In this document: positions 12,004 to 22,787 of the stretch, one piece after another
Layout: every line of letters begins with the position of its first letter
How positions within the stretch are numbered: the first letter of the stretch is position 1
Assembly: GCA_036346225.1 (NCBI GenBank)
Contig: JARFIW010001254.1
Span: forward strand, 965,001-1,029,000
Source: Platerodrilus igneus
Taxonomy: Eukaryota > Arthropoda > Insecta > Coleoptera > Lycidae
Reading direction: 5' to 3'
DNA: 64,000 bases
Position numbers and translations under genes: made by a program
The notes under the pieces: model-generated
Database searches by the model: none
What the model saw: only the letters and a program-made list of their open reading frames with translations
What the model was told of the DNA's origin: nothing

Positions 12004-12375
12004 CTATGCTTGTGGTACTGTTGTTGTTCTTATTTTGAAGTCTATTTCTAGTAAATATGCATATATGCAGCTAAGATTATCTATATCTTTCTTTAAATTT
12101 AGTGCTTCTGGTTCTTGTGCAATCCTAACCATTTCTACAAATTTCCTTTTTGTAGTGTCTTTTTCTACATCTAGAATTACTGCATTATTATAATTCATTT
12201 TGTGGCCTGTTTCTATACAATGCGTTGACAGTGCTGAAAAATTAACGTTTCTTCTCGTATCACTTTTATGTGAAGTAATTCGTTGATGGAGCGTTCTTGA
12301 TGTTTGGCCAATATAGTTTTGAATACAATTACAAGGAATTTTGTACACTAAACTAAAATCTAACATAGTATACAA
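12004..12375 (-). pseudogene. GIY-YIG endonuclease domain of a Penelope-like element
   Basis: This 123-codon open frame reads IPCNCIQNYIGQTSRTLHQR near its start, the GIY-YIG core of Penelope-like elements, followed by the expected HCIETGHKMN segment and a C-terminal NLKKDIDNLS tail. The domain nicks DNA for target-primed reverse transcription. It is open and ends at a stop at 12004, but the upstream reverse transcriptase is gone, so the ORF is only the C-terminal domain of a larger protein. The apparent Met start lies at the edge of an inverted repeat and is not a native start. Confidence 0.75.
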
Positions 12376-12480
12376 AATTCCTTGTTGTAATTGTATTCAA
12401 AACTATATTGGCCAAACATCAAGAACGCTCCATCAACGAATTACTTGACATAAAAGTGATACGAGAAGAAACGTTAATTT
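12239..12480. repeat. Inverted duplication of Penelope-like coding sequence
   Basis: The segment 12239-12347, which encodes the GIY-YIG core, is repeated in inverse orientation at 12371-12480 after a spacer of about 23 bases. The arms are about 109 bases and nearly identical. The right arm is therefore an antisense copy and would form a long hairpin in RNA. Inverted partial copies are known products of Penelope-like insertion. Confidence 0.8.
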
Positions 12481-12539
12481 GGTTTACGTAGCTTTTATAA
12501 TAACGGAGTTATCAACCGTTGCCACACTAAAAACTCACC

Positions 12540-12542
<3 letters not shown>
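12481..12542. other. Possible edge of a mariner-like element
   Basis: Contains AATAACGGAG and, at 12536-12546, CACCCTGTATA, both of which recur in the terminal repeats of the mariner element at 20875-22330. It lies between the Penelope-like inverted repeat and (TA)n. Confidence 0.3.

Positions 12543-12587
<45 letters not shown>
12543..12587. repeat. (TA)n microsatellite, left side of A2
   Basis: AT dinucleotide tract into which A2 inserted. The last four bases before the LTR are ATAT. Confidence 0.9.
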
Positions 12588-12589
<2 letters not shown>

Positions 12590-13649
12590 CTCATATTTAG
12601 ACCAGGGTAGAAAATTAATGGATTACATCAAATAATTTTAATCACCGTGTATAAGGAAGTTTATTAGATAATACGCTTTATTAAAAACCCGTGGAGAATA
12701 AAAATTCATTCGTTTTATTAAAAATAAGAGATTAAAATTATTTACAAGACGCTTTATATAAAAATAAGCAGTTTTAAAATGCTCAACGTGTAATTTAATT
12801 ATTCCAAAGTAAAGAATCAAATGGTTCAAATACGTGTCTGGATCCACGAAACAAGGGTCAGATATACACAGATGAATTCCGGAAAAGCCCCGAAACAACT
12901 TTAAATAAATGGTGATGGAGAAAATTTTAAAAGCGTTGAGAATTAGAAGCCGTAAATATAATCCTGTTGGAATGGTGTGATTAACTAAAGGGACGATGTA
13001 CTTTGAAGCTACGAGGACAGTAACCTTCAGGTAAATTATACTATTTTGTTTGACATTTTTGTGTGTGTTGAATAAACTTTATAATTGATTTACTTTAAAT
13101 GGACATTAGTGAAATTGTACTAACCATAAAATTTTAATTTTAAGATGAAATTTGCTTGTTGAAGTAGAAAGGGGTATTTAGTTTTGATGTTCGGTAATAT
13201 GATGAAAATTTGGGTATGTCTTTGAGCTCAATTAGACGAACCTGGTTAATTAACGTAAAGGGTGGTAGATGCTCCTTTATACTCAGACTCCGGTCTGCTT
13301 ATATTGTTATATTAATTAGTAGGCATCCAACAAGGACTTTAATTTTGGATGCACATTAAAATGATAATAAAATTAATCTTGAAATTCTTTTTAAAACTGA
13401 AATTTATGCTGAGTTTTAATTTTGAAATTTTAATGTATTCTGAATATTGATGTAAATAGAGTTAACGTTGATGTTTTTGGTAGGAACGTGTTGTTTTTTT
13501 TTTTATGAATGAGGAGGTTTATAACATTAGGTGAGCAGCCGAGGCGAAAAGAGGATCACAGCCGTTTATGACGCCCAATCTGTGGGACTAGAATTTTTTG
13601 TTGAAAGGACCCAGTTCCCGCAGTCAAAGGAGTTTATCACAGCAAATTT
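12588..13649 (+). repeat. 5' LTR of A2
   Basis: Begins TACTCATATTTAGACC and ends CACAGCAAATTT. It matches 16776-17836 almost base for base. Compared with the A1 LTR it has a clean deletion joining ATTTGATT to CTTTACTTTGG. Confidence 0.9.
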
Positions 13650-13668
13650 TGGCGACCACGTGAGGGCT
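13650..13668 (+). promoter_or_regulatory. Primer binding site of A2
   Basis: TGGCGACCACGTGAGGG follows the LTR end directly and matches A1 in its first eight bases. It is the expected tRNA annealing site. Confidence 0.6.
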
Positions 13669-13788
13669 CGAGTTCCAAATAAAATTTTTGTGATTTTATT
13701 CCAGGAAACTGGCGATCTGAGAGAGAGAGTTTCTGTGTGTGTATAAATTTAAGAGTATTTTTAGAGTGTGTGTGAGTGATTAGAACGT

Positions 13789-14950
13789 ATGCAGAGAAAA
13801 GAGTGGTTAAGGAGTCAAGGAGTGGAAATTAGAAGTAACGATAGTGCATTGGGTGAAAAAAAATTCGAAAATGGAAGAAGCTGGAGGCAGTAGAGATCAG
13901 TCGAGGACGGAATCAGGGGATCAAGGAAACGAGATGATAATGAGGATGCTTGAAAGAATGAATGAGACGTTAAGTGGGGTTAGAGAGGACTCAAATCGAA
14001 AATTTGAGCAGATGAGTGAAGAATCGAATAAGAAATTTGACCAATTAAATCAGGAATTAGGGATAAAATAGAAAAATCGACGAGAGAATTTACAGAGTTT
14101 AAAATAGTCTTACCGTGAAACTGGGGAAGTAGAAAATCGGGTTGATAAAAATGAGCGTGATATTACAGGTCTTCGACAGGAAATGGGACATTTAAGGTCC
14201 GAAGTACGCATTTTTGTGAAAAGAGATTAATATAAAATGACTGAAGTGACGGACTCATGTAGGGATCAGTTAGGCAGGGTAGAACGCGAAGTTAGTAGTA
14301 TCAAATACAACATGTCAAATTTAACGAGGATGGTCCCAGATTTTCTACAGGTGGAGTATCATTGGACCAACACATGAAGTTTTATGGCGATAACAGGGTA
14401 AATCCACAAATTTTTATTAATAGTGTAAGAAATCTAGTGGGAAATTTATTTGACGAACAGACTAAACTAAATACGATAAAGGCTTTATTAAAGGACAATA
14501 CGGAGGCATGGTACAATTTAGTAGGACAGGACATAGACACGTATCAGGACTTTGAAAACAAATTTTACAACATTACTGGAGTGATCACAAACAGGATCAG
14601 ATTAGGGACGACTTGATTACAGGAAAATTTAAGGAGAGTTTGCAGGTTCTAGGGAGCAATATGCCATCCGCAAATACAGTGTGGCCAAACAACTGAATCC
14701 ACCATTGACGGACAGACAGATAATCAAGTACCTATCACGACATTTTGAACTGGAAATTAGACAACACGTGGCCTTACAAAACATCACAGAACGGGAGACG
14801 TTTTTGGAATACTTACAGAGATATGACGATGTATGTGTTGGACGGACAAGAAAGATACGAGAACGAAACGTTAACACAGTTAGGTTTGACAACAGGACAC
14901 CGAATTATCCGAGACGGCCTGACTACAACAGAAATTTTCGACCGAATTAG
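13789..14950 (+). pseudogene. gag of A2, frameshifted
   Basis: The ATG at 13789 starts the same protein as A1 (MQRKEWLRSQGVEI) but an extra A in an A-run shifts the frame after about 25 codons. Pieces then follow in other frames: the coiled coil at 13844-14071 (EEAGGSRDQSRTESGDQ), the capsid start at 14362-14616 (DQHMKFYGDNRVNPQIF) and the capsid C-terminus plus Arg/Asn-rich tail at 14681-14950 (DRQIIKYLSRHFELEIRQHV). Relative to A1 the coiled coil carries an extra heptad-like stretch (EDSNRKFEQM). There is no zinc knuckle. It is too broken to make a full Gag. Confidence 0.8.
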
Positions 14951-15237
14951 GAACGACGAGGACAGGAATACAGGAGCAATAGTGCAACTAGGGGACCGAC
15001 GCCAAGACCTAGTTACACGCGACAGAACAGTTTACCGGAGGTAAACAGGACTGTGACCAGCACGCCGAATAGAGACAGGGACACGGATATTAACACAAGG
15101 AGGATGTACGCACAGGTTGTAGAAGGACAACCAGGACCAAGCACGGAAAACAGGATGGGACAGGATTTTTAGAACGCGACAGACCACTAGATTTCTGTGT
15201 AAATGTATATGAACAACCACGTGAATTTTTCAAAATT

Positions 15238-15990
15238 GAGGAGGAAGTAGAGCCAGAAACTGTAGAAAAATTATGTTTGCCAATTATTAATTTAGAAATT
15301 TTTGAAAATAATGTAGAAGTATTACTTGATACAGGGGCAGAGGCGAGTTTAATATCGGAGGAATTCGTCAGCGAAATTAGGGATAAGGTTTGTGATAGAA
15401 TTATGCCTATAAAGCGTAGCCATTTAGTAGCTCCAAATAAAAAGAAGTTTGCTGTAGTAAATAGTGTTGTAGTGCTTAGGATAGATATAGGAGGTTTTAG
15501 CTGTGAACAGAAGTTTGTAATTGTACCTGGACTGAAGTTTCAGAGCATTTTAGGTGTTGACTGTATGATGAAGTTAGGGGTTTTGATAGATATGGAAAGG
15601 AAGGTAATAAGGATTAAGGATAGGGTAGTGCCATGGAAGGGCAGTTATGAAGTCACAGAGGATGACACGGGGTTTAGTATTAATGTAGTAGAGGTAGAGG
15701 ATGATGAAAGTAAACAGATCAACACAATAAGATGTCCAGAGGAAAGGAAAGTAGAGGTTCAAGCTTTAATACAAAAACATGCAGAAGTAGTGGGGTAGAA
15801 GCAGCATATCAGGAGCAGGTGAAGGCGAAATTAAGTAAAGATGGCAAGTTTGTTTTAATAAAGTAGATTTAAGGGATTCATTCTGGCGGATTCCATTACA
15901 CAAAATTCTAGAAGGTACGTAGGGTTTTCCATAGAGGAAAAATCGATAATTGTAAAGTAGTATCGTTTGGTTTGTCGGCAGAAAGGAAAC
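15238..15990 (+). pseudogene. pol remnant of A2: protease and scraps of reverse transcriptase
   Basis: The protease is intact by eye, with LLDTGAEASLIS at about 15322-15357 and a downstream ILGVDCMMKLG segment. The frame is open from before 15277 to a stop at 15798. The first visible Met is not a native start, because similarity to A1 (EEEVEPET) continues upstream. After 15798 only a shifted fragment of the reverse transcriptase DLRDSFWRIPL region is seen, near 15860-15910. A2 lacks the DARKIN piece still present in A1, so its deletion is larger. Confidence 0.75.
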
Positions 15991-16189
15991 AAGAATAAAT
16001 GAGAAACAGACAAGTGTAGGGACTGAAGAAGAAGTAATATTTAAGAGTCAGGATAAGAGGGATGATAAGTTTATTGTATGTGAGATAATAGAGATGTTAA
16101 GTATAGATATAGAAGGGAGAGATAGGGATGAAGAGTATTAGGATGGTAAGAAGGAAGACTTGGAGGGTCAAGAAGAGTTAGATTTAAAT

Positions 16190-16765
16190 AACTTAATGAA
16201 CAAAGGATAGAGATAGGTGAACTTTAGTATAGATATAGAACAAGGGATAGAATAGGTGTATATAGAAGAGTAGAAGTAGGTGTGTATAGAAAATAAAGCT
16301 AGATATAGGATAAATATGGGAGATAATTAGGAATAGGTTTAGGATGAGAATAAAGAGTAAATGTAGGAAGAAAATAAGATAGGTTAAGTGTAGATATTTC
16401 ATAGAAGATTAGTGGAGAGTTAGGAATAGAGTAAGGATAGGATAGGTATATAGGAGTAGGTAGGGGGAAGTAAAGTATAGTGAAGATTAGTTAAAAGTTA
16501 GGAATAGGATAGGTATATAGGATGTATATAGGATTAGATGGATGAGTAGGATGAAGTTAGGGATAATTTCAGTTTATAGAATTAGGTGAAAGTTAGGAAT
16601 AGGATAGGGATATAGGATAGGTGTAAATATTTTTTTTTCGATTGGAGACAAAGTAGGTAAGTTTGATAGATAAGGGTAGAGAGAGATAGGCAGTTTTTTT
16701 GTAATTTTTTTTGTCTAAATGTTTTATATTTGAATTCAAATAAGTGGGATTATTTGTATTCAAAT
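16190..16765 (+). repeat. Purine-rich low-complexity block of A2
   Basis: Degenerate AGGATAGGTATATAGG repeats occupy the place of the missing pol. This is the plus-strand equivalent of 4204-4862 in A1, so both copies inherited the same replacement. Confidence 0.7.
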
Positions 16766-16775
16766 AGGGGGAAAA
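16766..16775 (+). other. Polypurine tract of A2
   Basis: AGGGGGAAAA directly before the 3' LTR, identical to A1. Confidence 0.8.
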
Positions 16776-17836
16776 TACTCATATTTAGACCAGGGTAGAA
16801 AATTAATGGATTACATCAAATAATTTTAATCACCGTGTATAAGGAAGTTTATTAGATAATACGCTTTATTAAAAACCCGTGGAGAATAAAAATTCATTCG
16901 TTTTATTAAAAATAAGAAATTAAAATTATTTACAAGACGCTTTATATAAAAATAAGCAGTTTTAAAATGCTCAACGTGTAATTTAATTATTCCAAAGTAA
17001 AGAATCAAATGGTTCAAATACGTGTCTGGATCCACGAAACAAGGGTCAGATATACACAGATGAATTCCGGAAAAGCCCCGAAACAACTTTAAATAAATGG
17101 TGATGGAGAAAATTTTAAAAGCGTTGAGAATTAGAAGCCGTAAATATAATCCTGTTGGAATGGTGTGATTAACTAAAGGGACGATGTACTTTGAAGCTAC
17201 GAGGACAGTAACCTTCAGGTAAATTATACTATTTTGTTTGACATTTTTGTGTGTGTTGAATAAACTTTATAATTGATTTACTTTAAATGGACATTAGTGA
17301 AATTGTACTAACCATAAAATTTTAATTTTAAGATGAAATTTGCTTGTTGAAGTAGAAAGGGGTATTTAGTTTTGATGTTCGGTAATATGATGAAAATTTG
17401 GGTATGTCTTTGAGCTCAATTAGACGAACCTGGTTAATTAACGTAAAGGGTGGTAGATGCTCCTTTATACTCAGACTCCGGTCTGCTTATATTGTTATAT
17501 TAATTAGTAGGCATCCAACAAGGACTTTAATTTTGGATGCACATTAAAATGATAATAAAATTAATCTTGAAATTCTTTTTAAAACTGAAATTTATGCTGA
17601 GTTTTAATTTTGAAATTTTAATGTATTCTGAATATTGATGTAAATAGAGTTAACGTTGATGTTTTTGGTAGGAATGTGTTGTTTTTTTTTTATGAATGAG
17701 GAGGTTTATAACATTAGGTGAGCAGCCGAGGCGAAAAGAGGATCACAGCCGTTTATGACGCCCAATCTGTGGGACTAGAATTTTTTGTTGAAAGGACCCA
17801 GTTCCCGCAGTCAAAGGAGTTTATCACAGCAAATTT
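16776..17836 (+). repeat. 3' LTR of A2
   Basis: Near-identical to 12588-13649; it ends CACAGCAAATTT and is followed by ATATATA. Confidence 0.9.
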
Positions 17837-18117
17837 ATATATATAAATATATTGTGTATAGTAAATATCGAGTTGTAGTCAATCTGGGCAATTAAATAAC
17901 TCTTTTGATCAGTTCAAGCTTTCGAAAAATTTTATTTTCTTCTTCAGGAAGACTATAATTGCTGGATTACAAAAATGTTAATATGTTAATACTACTTACG
18001 ATTATATGAATCTATCTAGTAAATGCCTGGAGCATGATAAGAGTTAGGATACATCAACAAACTAGGTGAGTACTATATTTACTATACAATATCAAGTTTT
18101 CTAGTCAAAATTAACCG

Positions 18118-18119
<2 letters not shown>
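17837..18119 (-). mobile_element. Penelope-like terminal fragment
   Basis: Shares with 11331-11367 the string order CTTTC ... TTTATTTTTCT/TTTATTTTCT ... CTTCAGG on the plus strand. It is bordered by AT tracts on both sides, and an imperfect inverted pair (TAGTAAATAT near 17860 and ATATTTACTA near 18073) lies near its edges. No coding sequence accompanies it. Confidence 0.45.
17911..17948 (-). ncRNA. Hammerhead-ribozyme-like core
   Basis: On the minus strand CTGAAGA is followed by GAAAATAAAATTTTTC, which can form a short stem, then GAAA and GCTTGAAC. The second core in the window with this order. Confidence 0.4.

Positions 18120-18179
<60 letters not shown>
18120..18179. repeat. (TA)n microsatellite
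   Basis: Sixty-base AT dinucleotide tract after the Penelope-like piece. Confidence 0.9.
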
Positions 18180-18181
<2 letters not shown>

Positions 18182-18555
18182 TGTTTATATCTGGAAATTT
18201 CCAATATTAGGATAAATTTCGAGTTGTCAATTGGGGTGGGAGAAAACGTTTTTGATTACCCCAAGATTACAGGACATTGTAATAAGATTTAATTGTAAAT
18301 ATTTTCTCGTTTATTATGTTATATAGTTTAACCAAATCGTTAAATTACATGCGATTCAATACAATAAGCAGTTTATTTTCTGTTATAAATTAGTGTTTAT
18401 TTTTATTGCAGGTTGAACCGAACTTTTAATTTTTTATTTCGGGTAATATAATTACTTTTGGTCTTTTAAAACCCCGCGTACTCGCCCATTGAGCCCGGTC
18501 GTTCTATTTTTCAGTCTACTTTTATGTCGTAGCCAAATTTCTGGCATACTCAATG
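18180..18555. other. AT-rich spacer, nothing recognised
   Basis: No open frame of note and no repeat shared with the rest of the window. Confidence 0.5.
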
Positions 18556-18850
18556 TGTGGTTACAAACTTTGTAACAACTTTCATCTTCAATTCCATCTT
18601 TACCTGCATATGAACCTCAACCTCCAACTCCTGCTCATCTCCATCTCCCAGTCTATTTCCAATTTCCAACTTCCTGCTGCATGTCTACCTACATTTTATT
18701 GTCAGTTCAAGCGCCATCCCTATTTTCATCTCCAGCTTCAACCTCACATACATCTGTGACTTCACCTGCAATTCCATTTCCAACTCAATGCCCAACTCCA
18801 TCTTGATTTTCAGCTCGATCCCATCTCCCGCTGTCTAACTCTCGCTTGCT
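18556..18850. repeat. Cryptically simple pyrimidine-rich tract
   Basis: About 300 bases built from loose variations on CAACTCCATCTCCAATTCC. The plus-strand frame is open at 18553-18759 and gives a His/Leu/Gln-rich alternating peptide only because the repeat lacks stops. No protein family fits. It could be a decayed minisatellite. Confidence 0.55.
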
Positions 18851-20772
18851 CTTTCTCATCCTCTGTCGCTATCCTTCCCACTTTCTTCTACATGTTTCCA
18901 CAACAGAATGTTTTTCATATTTTTCTTTTAAACATAAATAAAATTTAATAAATTTTCTTTTAACAATTTGCATTTCTAATTAATGCTAAACTCTTTGGCA
19001 TTCACTATATACAACATTCAAAACCCTTGATTAAGCAACATTTTTAAACCTTTTAGTAAGTCTGCTTTTCATTGCCAAATTCATTTTGCTAACATCTATC
19101 TTTGACTTTTATATTGAAATACCAAACTGAAAATTCATAAAGAATTGCTAAATTATGAATGCCCTGAATCAATCTCATACTTTTGTGAACATGTTATTTC
19201 AGTTTCTGACATGTGGTTAAAAAACAGAAATATCTAAAACGATTTAGAAGATAGTCATCACATATCAACAAATAGGATTTGATACAAAAGATTACAAAAC
19301 CAAATAAATATTTTTATTTTTAAATATATGAACGTAATATAGAAAAACTATTAACTACAATATTTACTATAATCCTATTCTTAATAAAGTTTAGACTTTT
19401 CATGATTACATTTTGAAAACCCAAAACAATATACATAGGCATTTTAAAATAAAGTGGTTATTTTATAATTCTGAACAATCAGTTAAACTCTAACCAAATC
19501 CTAAAAAGTTTTAATTACTTGCTTAGGAAAGACCAAATATTAGAAATAAACAAAATGTTAGAACTCAATTACTCTAAACATTAGCATTAGACAATATATA
19601 CATTCTGCCATTGTAGCAGTCACTCATTTTTGATTTTCAAAATTATGAACCTGAAAAAAACTCTAAACTTTCCAAATAAATGTTACTGTTATAACCAAGA
19701 TAACAAAATGGTATACAAAAAAAAAACACAAACCTTAAATATAACACGTGAAGCGAATAATCTTTAAATATTTATACATTATGAATTAAAGTCATTATAC
19801 TTATATTTAACCACTCAGTTTCTCTTTTATTTTAGCAATATTTGAAAATTTAATGTGCTACAAAAGTCATCAGACAGTGAACTACAGAAAAAAAAGGAAA
19901 ATATTCAGGAAAGTAAATTATAAATTAGTATTATATATTGAATCAAAGTTGAGAAAATTGTATGTATTTAATCTTTTTATTTACAATTCAAATAGGTTTT
20001 ATCAGAGGATACTAGCAAAAGGTGTTTAAGCTGATTATTAAAATTCATTTAAATATATGTAACTTGCTATAAATTTGTTATTATCCTGAAAGGTTCATAT
20101 TTCTATAATTTTGAAAATTTATGCTTATGTGTCAAAAATGTATTTATTTGTCAAACTTGTTAAAGGGCCAAAGTTCAGTAAAATTACTTAGTTGAATTTA
20201 ACTAATACATTTGTATTTTTAGAACTTGTTATTGATCAATCATAAAAAGGAAAACCAGAAGAATATTCTAATTTACTATAACATTGAAAGTATAAAATTA
20301 AAAGGAAATCACATGTGACTGAGTATATGAATTCTGTACAAAACCGCGAGTACAAACTTTAACTATACTTACGATTCTTATACATATGACTACTTGAAGT
20401 AATTCCCAAGTTACATAAAGATTACTTTAAATAAGGATATTTAAACGTTGGATTACTGCTTCATTTGGATTATTTAAAAAGGCCAATGTGAGATATTCAA
20501 AACATAATTATTTTGCAGATTTTAATCCCACCTTACAGCGAGAGTAATATTATTTTACAGACTTAATTTGTGGGTTAGTTAAATCAGGGACAATTTTGTT
20601 ATACTTACACATATAAAAAAAGAAGAAAAGGCACTCAAGAAATTTGATATTAAAAAGACAGAAGACTAATTTGTGTGTAGATAGTTTTATCATACATAAT
20701 GTTGATACAGGCAAATAAATGGTTAAATAAATTGCTTCATTTTTGTATTTTCTCGATTTTATAAAATGACAT

Positions 20773-20775
<3 letters not shown>
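18851..20775. other. AT-rich unique sequence, no gene seen
   Basis: About 1.9 kb without a convincing exon, tRNA, terminal repeat or transposon domain. It may be intronic or intergenic. Confidence 0.5.
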
Positions 20776-20808
<33 letters not shown>

Positions 20809-20809
20809 T
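20776..20809. repeat. (TA)n microsatellite
   Basis: AT dinucleotide tract about 65 bases left of the mariner element. Confidence 0.9.
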
Positions 20810-20876
20810 GATTTGTCAAAGACAGACAGACTGATTGCATCAATTTTTCATTCCCGTTTAGCGAGAAGTTAGGTTA

Positions 20877-21048
20877 AGGCAACTAAACACATTTTTTCTA
20901 TCACTTCCGGTTTAGCCGGAAATGTAACCGACTTTGAAATTCTTAATGGAACACCCTGTGTATTATAATAGTTTTGGATAGGACATACCTTGGCTTTATA
21001 AAAGTATAAGCATTAAGTATACCTAGAATGAAAAATAACGGAGATATT
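20877..21048 (+). repeat. Left terminal inverted repeat of mariner
   Basis: Begins AGGCAACTAAACAC and runs to AACGGAGATATT. It is the inverse of 22163-22328 with about a dozen differences. CACCCTGTG lies within it, about 75 bases from the outer end. Confidence 0.85.
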
Positions 21049-21158
21049 TGACATTTCTTGTTTTTACTTTTACAAAAATCATACTATCCATCAAAACAAT
21101 TGACGATAAAAAACAATATCAGTTATAATCAGATGTCACTTTTAGTGCTACCAATGCG

Positions 21159-22090
21159 TTGCGATTGTATTCAGAACGCTACCCACAGAGAAATCTCCCA
21201 AGTACAAAAATATTTTCAAGGCTTGAGACTTCGCTACGAGAAAGGGGAAACTTTAATAAATCTGGACGGAAACGACAACCACGTATGGTGACTGAACTAG
21301 TAGAAGAACAAGTATTTGCTTTGTTTGAAGCTTATCCTCAAATGTCTACACGGCAAGCTGCAACCAAATGTGGTATTTCCACAGAAACAATTCACCTAAT
21401 TTTAAAAAATATCATTATAAACCATATAAGATTATATTAATGCAACATTTACATCCAAGAGATCAAGATAAACGAGTGCAGTTTTTTAACTGGTTGTTGG
21501 ATAATATTAGAAGAGACAGAACTTTTCCAAATTACATCCTATGGTCAGACGCATGTAATTTTTCTAATAATGGCATGTTTAACTGAAAAAATAATCATTA
21601 CTGGTCTACAGTCAATCCACTACAAACCAGAGATAGGAATTATCAGCGGAAGTTCTCAATCATGTTTGGTGCGGAATTTTCAACAACAGCATTGTCGAGC
21701 CATTTTTTTTATAACAGAACGTTGCCACCAAAAATATATCTCGACTTTTTAAGAAATTAAATGGAGGACTGGTTGGATAACTTGCAACTAAATCTATGAT
21801 AAAAATAGTACTTTCAGCAAGACGGTGCACCTGCGCATAATGCTGTTTTAGTAAGACAGTACCTTACCCAAATGTTTGGTAATAAATGGATAAAAACTCA
21901 TGGTCCTACAAAATTTCCTTCACGATCGCCCGACTTAACCCCACTAGATTTTTTCTTATGGGGTTATTTAAAAGACATTATTTATAAGCAAACACGTGAA
22001 TCCGTTGAAGTCTTGCAAAACCAAATTGAAGAAGTAATAAGAGAATTTGATAAAAGAAAACTATGTAGCCTATGCAAAAACATACTGTGA
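21159..22090 (+). pseudogene. DD41D mariner-type transposase, broken
   Basis: Cut-and-paste transposase of the Tc1/mariner superfamily. The helix-turn-helix part reads SGRKRQPRMVTELVEEQVFA and MSTRQAATKCGISTETIHLI. The catalytic core follows with the first aspartate in YILWSDACNF (about 21530), the second in FQQDGAPAH (about 21810) and the third in SPDLTPLDFFLWG (about 21940). The C-terminus ends near 22090. Reading frames change around 21430 and 21750, and TGA interrupts the core after NNGMFN at 21584-21586. The N-terminal frame also overlaps an alternative one that starts at 21058, so the native start is unclear. Length and motif order fit a protein of about 330 residues before decay. Confidence 0.85.
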
Positions 22091-22162
22091 CGAGCACAAT
22101 TGTGTATAGAGACACAGGGGAACAATTTCGAACAATATCTATAGTAAATATGCAAAAGTTGT

Positions 22163-22328
22163 AATATCTCCGTTATTTTAGGCATACTTAATGCTTATAC
22201 TTTTATAAAGCCAAAGGTATTTCATATCCAAAACTATTATAATATACAGGGTGTTCTATTAAGAATTTCAAAGTTGGTTACATTTCCGGCTAAACCGGAA
22301 GTGATAGAAAAAATGTGTTTAGTTGCCT
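22163..22328 (-). repeat. Right terminal inverted repeat of mariner
   Basis: Inverse of the left repeat, ending GTGTTTAGTTGCCT next to TA. TACAGGGTG at 22245-22253 mirrors CACCCTGTG on the left. Confidence 0.85.
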
Positions 22329-22330
22329 TA

Positions 22331-22787
22331 AATGACAATGAAATACACTTACACTTTCCCTATTTAACCTATTTTATATTGCTAAGAAGAAACGAATTAC
22401 CAATGGTAGACACGTTAAATTTGGCACCTGTATATATATATCCACGTCAGTTAGCTTAAACTGTTATCATTTCATAAACAATAGAATAACTAAATAAAAG
22501 AAGCTGAGAAATTAAATATAAGTTATTGTGTAAGTTTTAGCTAATAATAAATGCACAATATTCTTAATTATGATGCTCGTGGTACTGGTACATAATTAGA
22601 TAAATACCACAACATTCCGAATTTAAGAAAAAATTAAGAATTATTATAAAAATAATATTTGCAATAATAAAAAAAATATTAAAAGTAATATAAAAATAAT
22701 TTTTGTAATAATAAAAAAAAAAAATTCTTAAACTTGCGTGATTCTGCACATTCAAATTAGAATATATGTATCAACAACTTACAGTAC
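22331..22787 (-). other. AT-rich sequence, possible 3' UTR of the candidate host gene
   Basis: Rich in A/T runs and AATAATAAA-like strings. If the exon at 22788-22962 is real, this is downstream of its stop. No clear minus-strand AATAAA was found. Confidence 0.3.

Larger units (their letters stand above)
11270..12375 (-). mobile_element. Penelope-like element, 3' fragment
   Basis: In minus-strand order this holds the C-terminal GIY-YIG endonuclease domain, an AT-rich 3' region of about 600 bp and a terminal segment with a hammerhead-like core. That is the order of the 3' half of a Penelope-like retroelement, in which the endonuclease follows the reverse transcriptase and terminal repeats carry hammerhead motifs. 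The reverse transcriptase is absent: the fragment ends at about 12375 in an inverted duplication. The 3' end lies against (TA)n, a common site for these elements. Confidence 0.65.
12588..17836 (+). mobile_element. Ty3/gypsy element A2, internally deleted
   Basis: A 5.2-kb plus-strand relative of A1 with LTRs of about 1,060 bp. The order is primer binding site, decayed gag, protease, a smaller scrap of reverse transcriptase than A1, purine-rich block and polypurine tract. The LTRs are almost identical, differing by a few bases and a T-run length, so insertion was recent. Yet gag is broken by several frameshifts and pol is almost gone. It was therefore probably copied by enzymes supplied by another element. 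The LTR lacks a segment of about 1.05 kb found in A1. The flanks are ATAT on both sides within TA repeats. Confidence 0.85.
20875..22330 (+). mobile_element. Tc1/mariner element with long terminal inverted repeats
   Basis: A 1.46-kb DNA transposon with TA at each end and inverted repeats of about 170 bp. It carries a decayed transposase with an N-terminal helix-turn-helix of the DUF4817 type and a DDE/D core. The last two catalytic aspartates are 41 residues apart (DD41D), a spacing reported for the rosa/Visitor branch of the superfamily. Stops and frameshifts make the copy inactive, but its ends are well preserved. Confidence 0.85.

Noticed and set aside
18556..18850. Considered as a coding His/Leu/Gln-rich protein
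   Set aside because: Open only because it is a pyrimidine-rich simple repeat with few stops on one strand.
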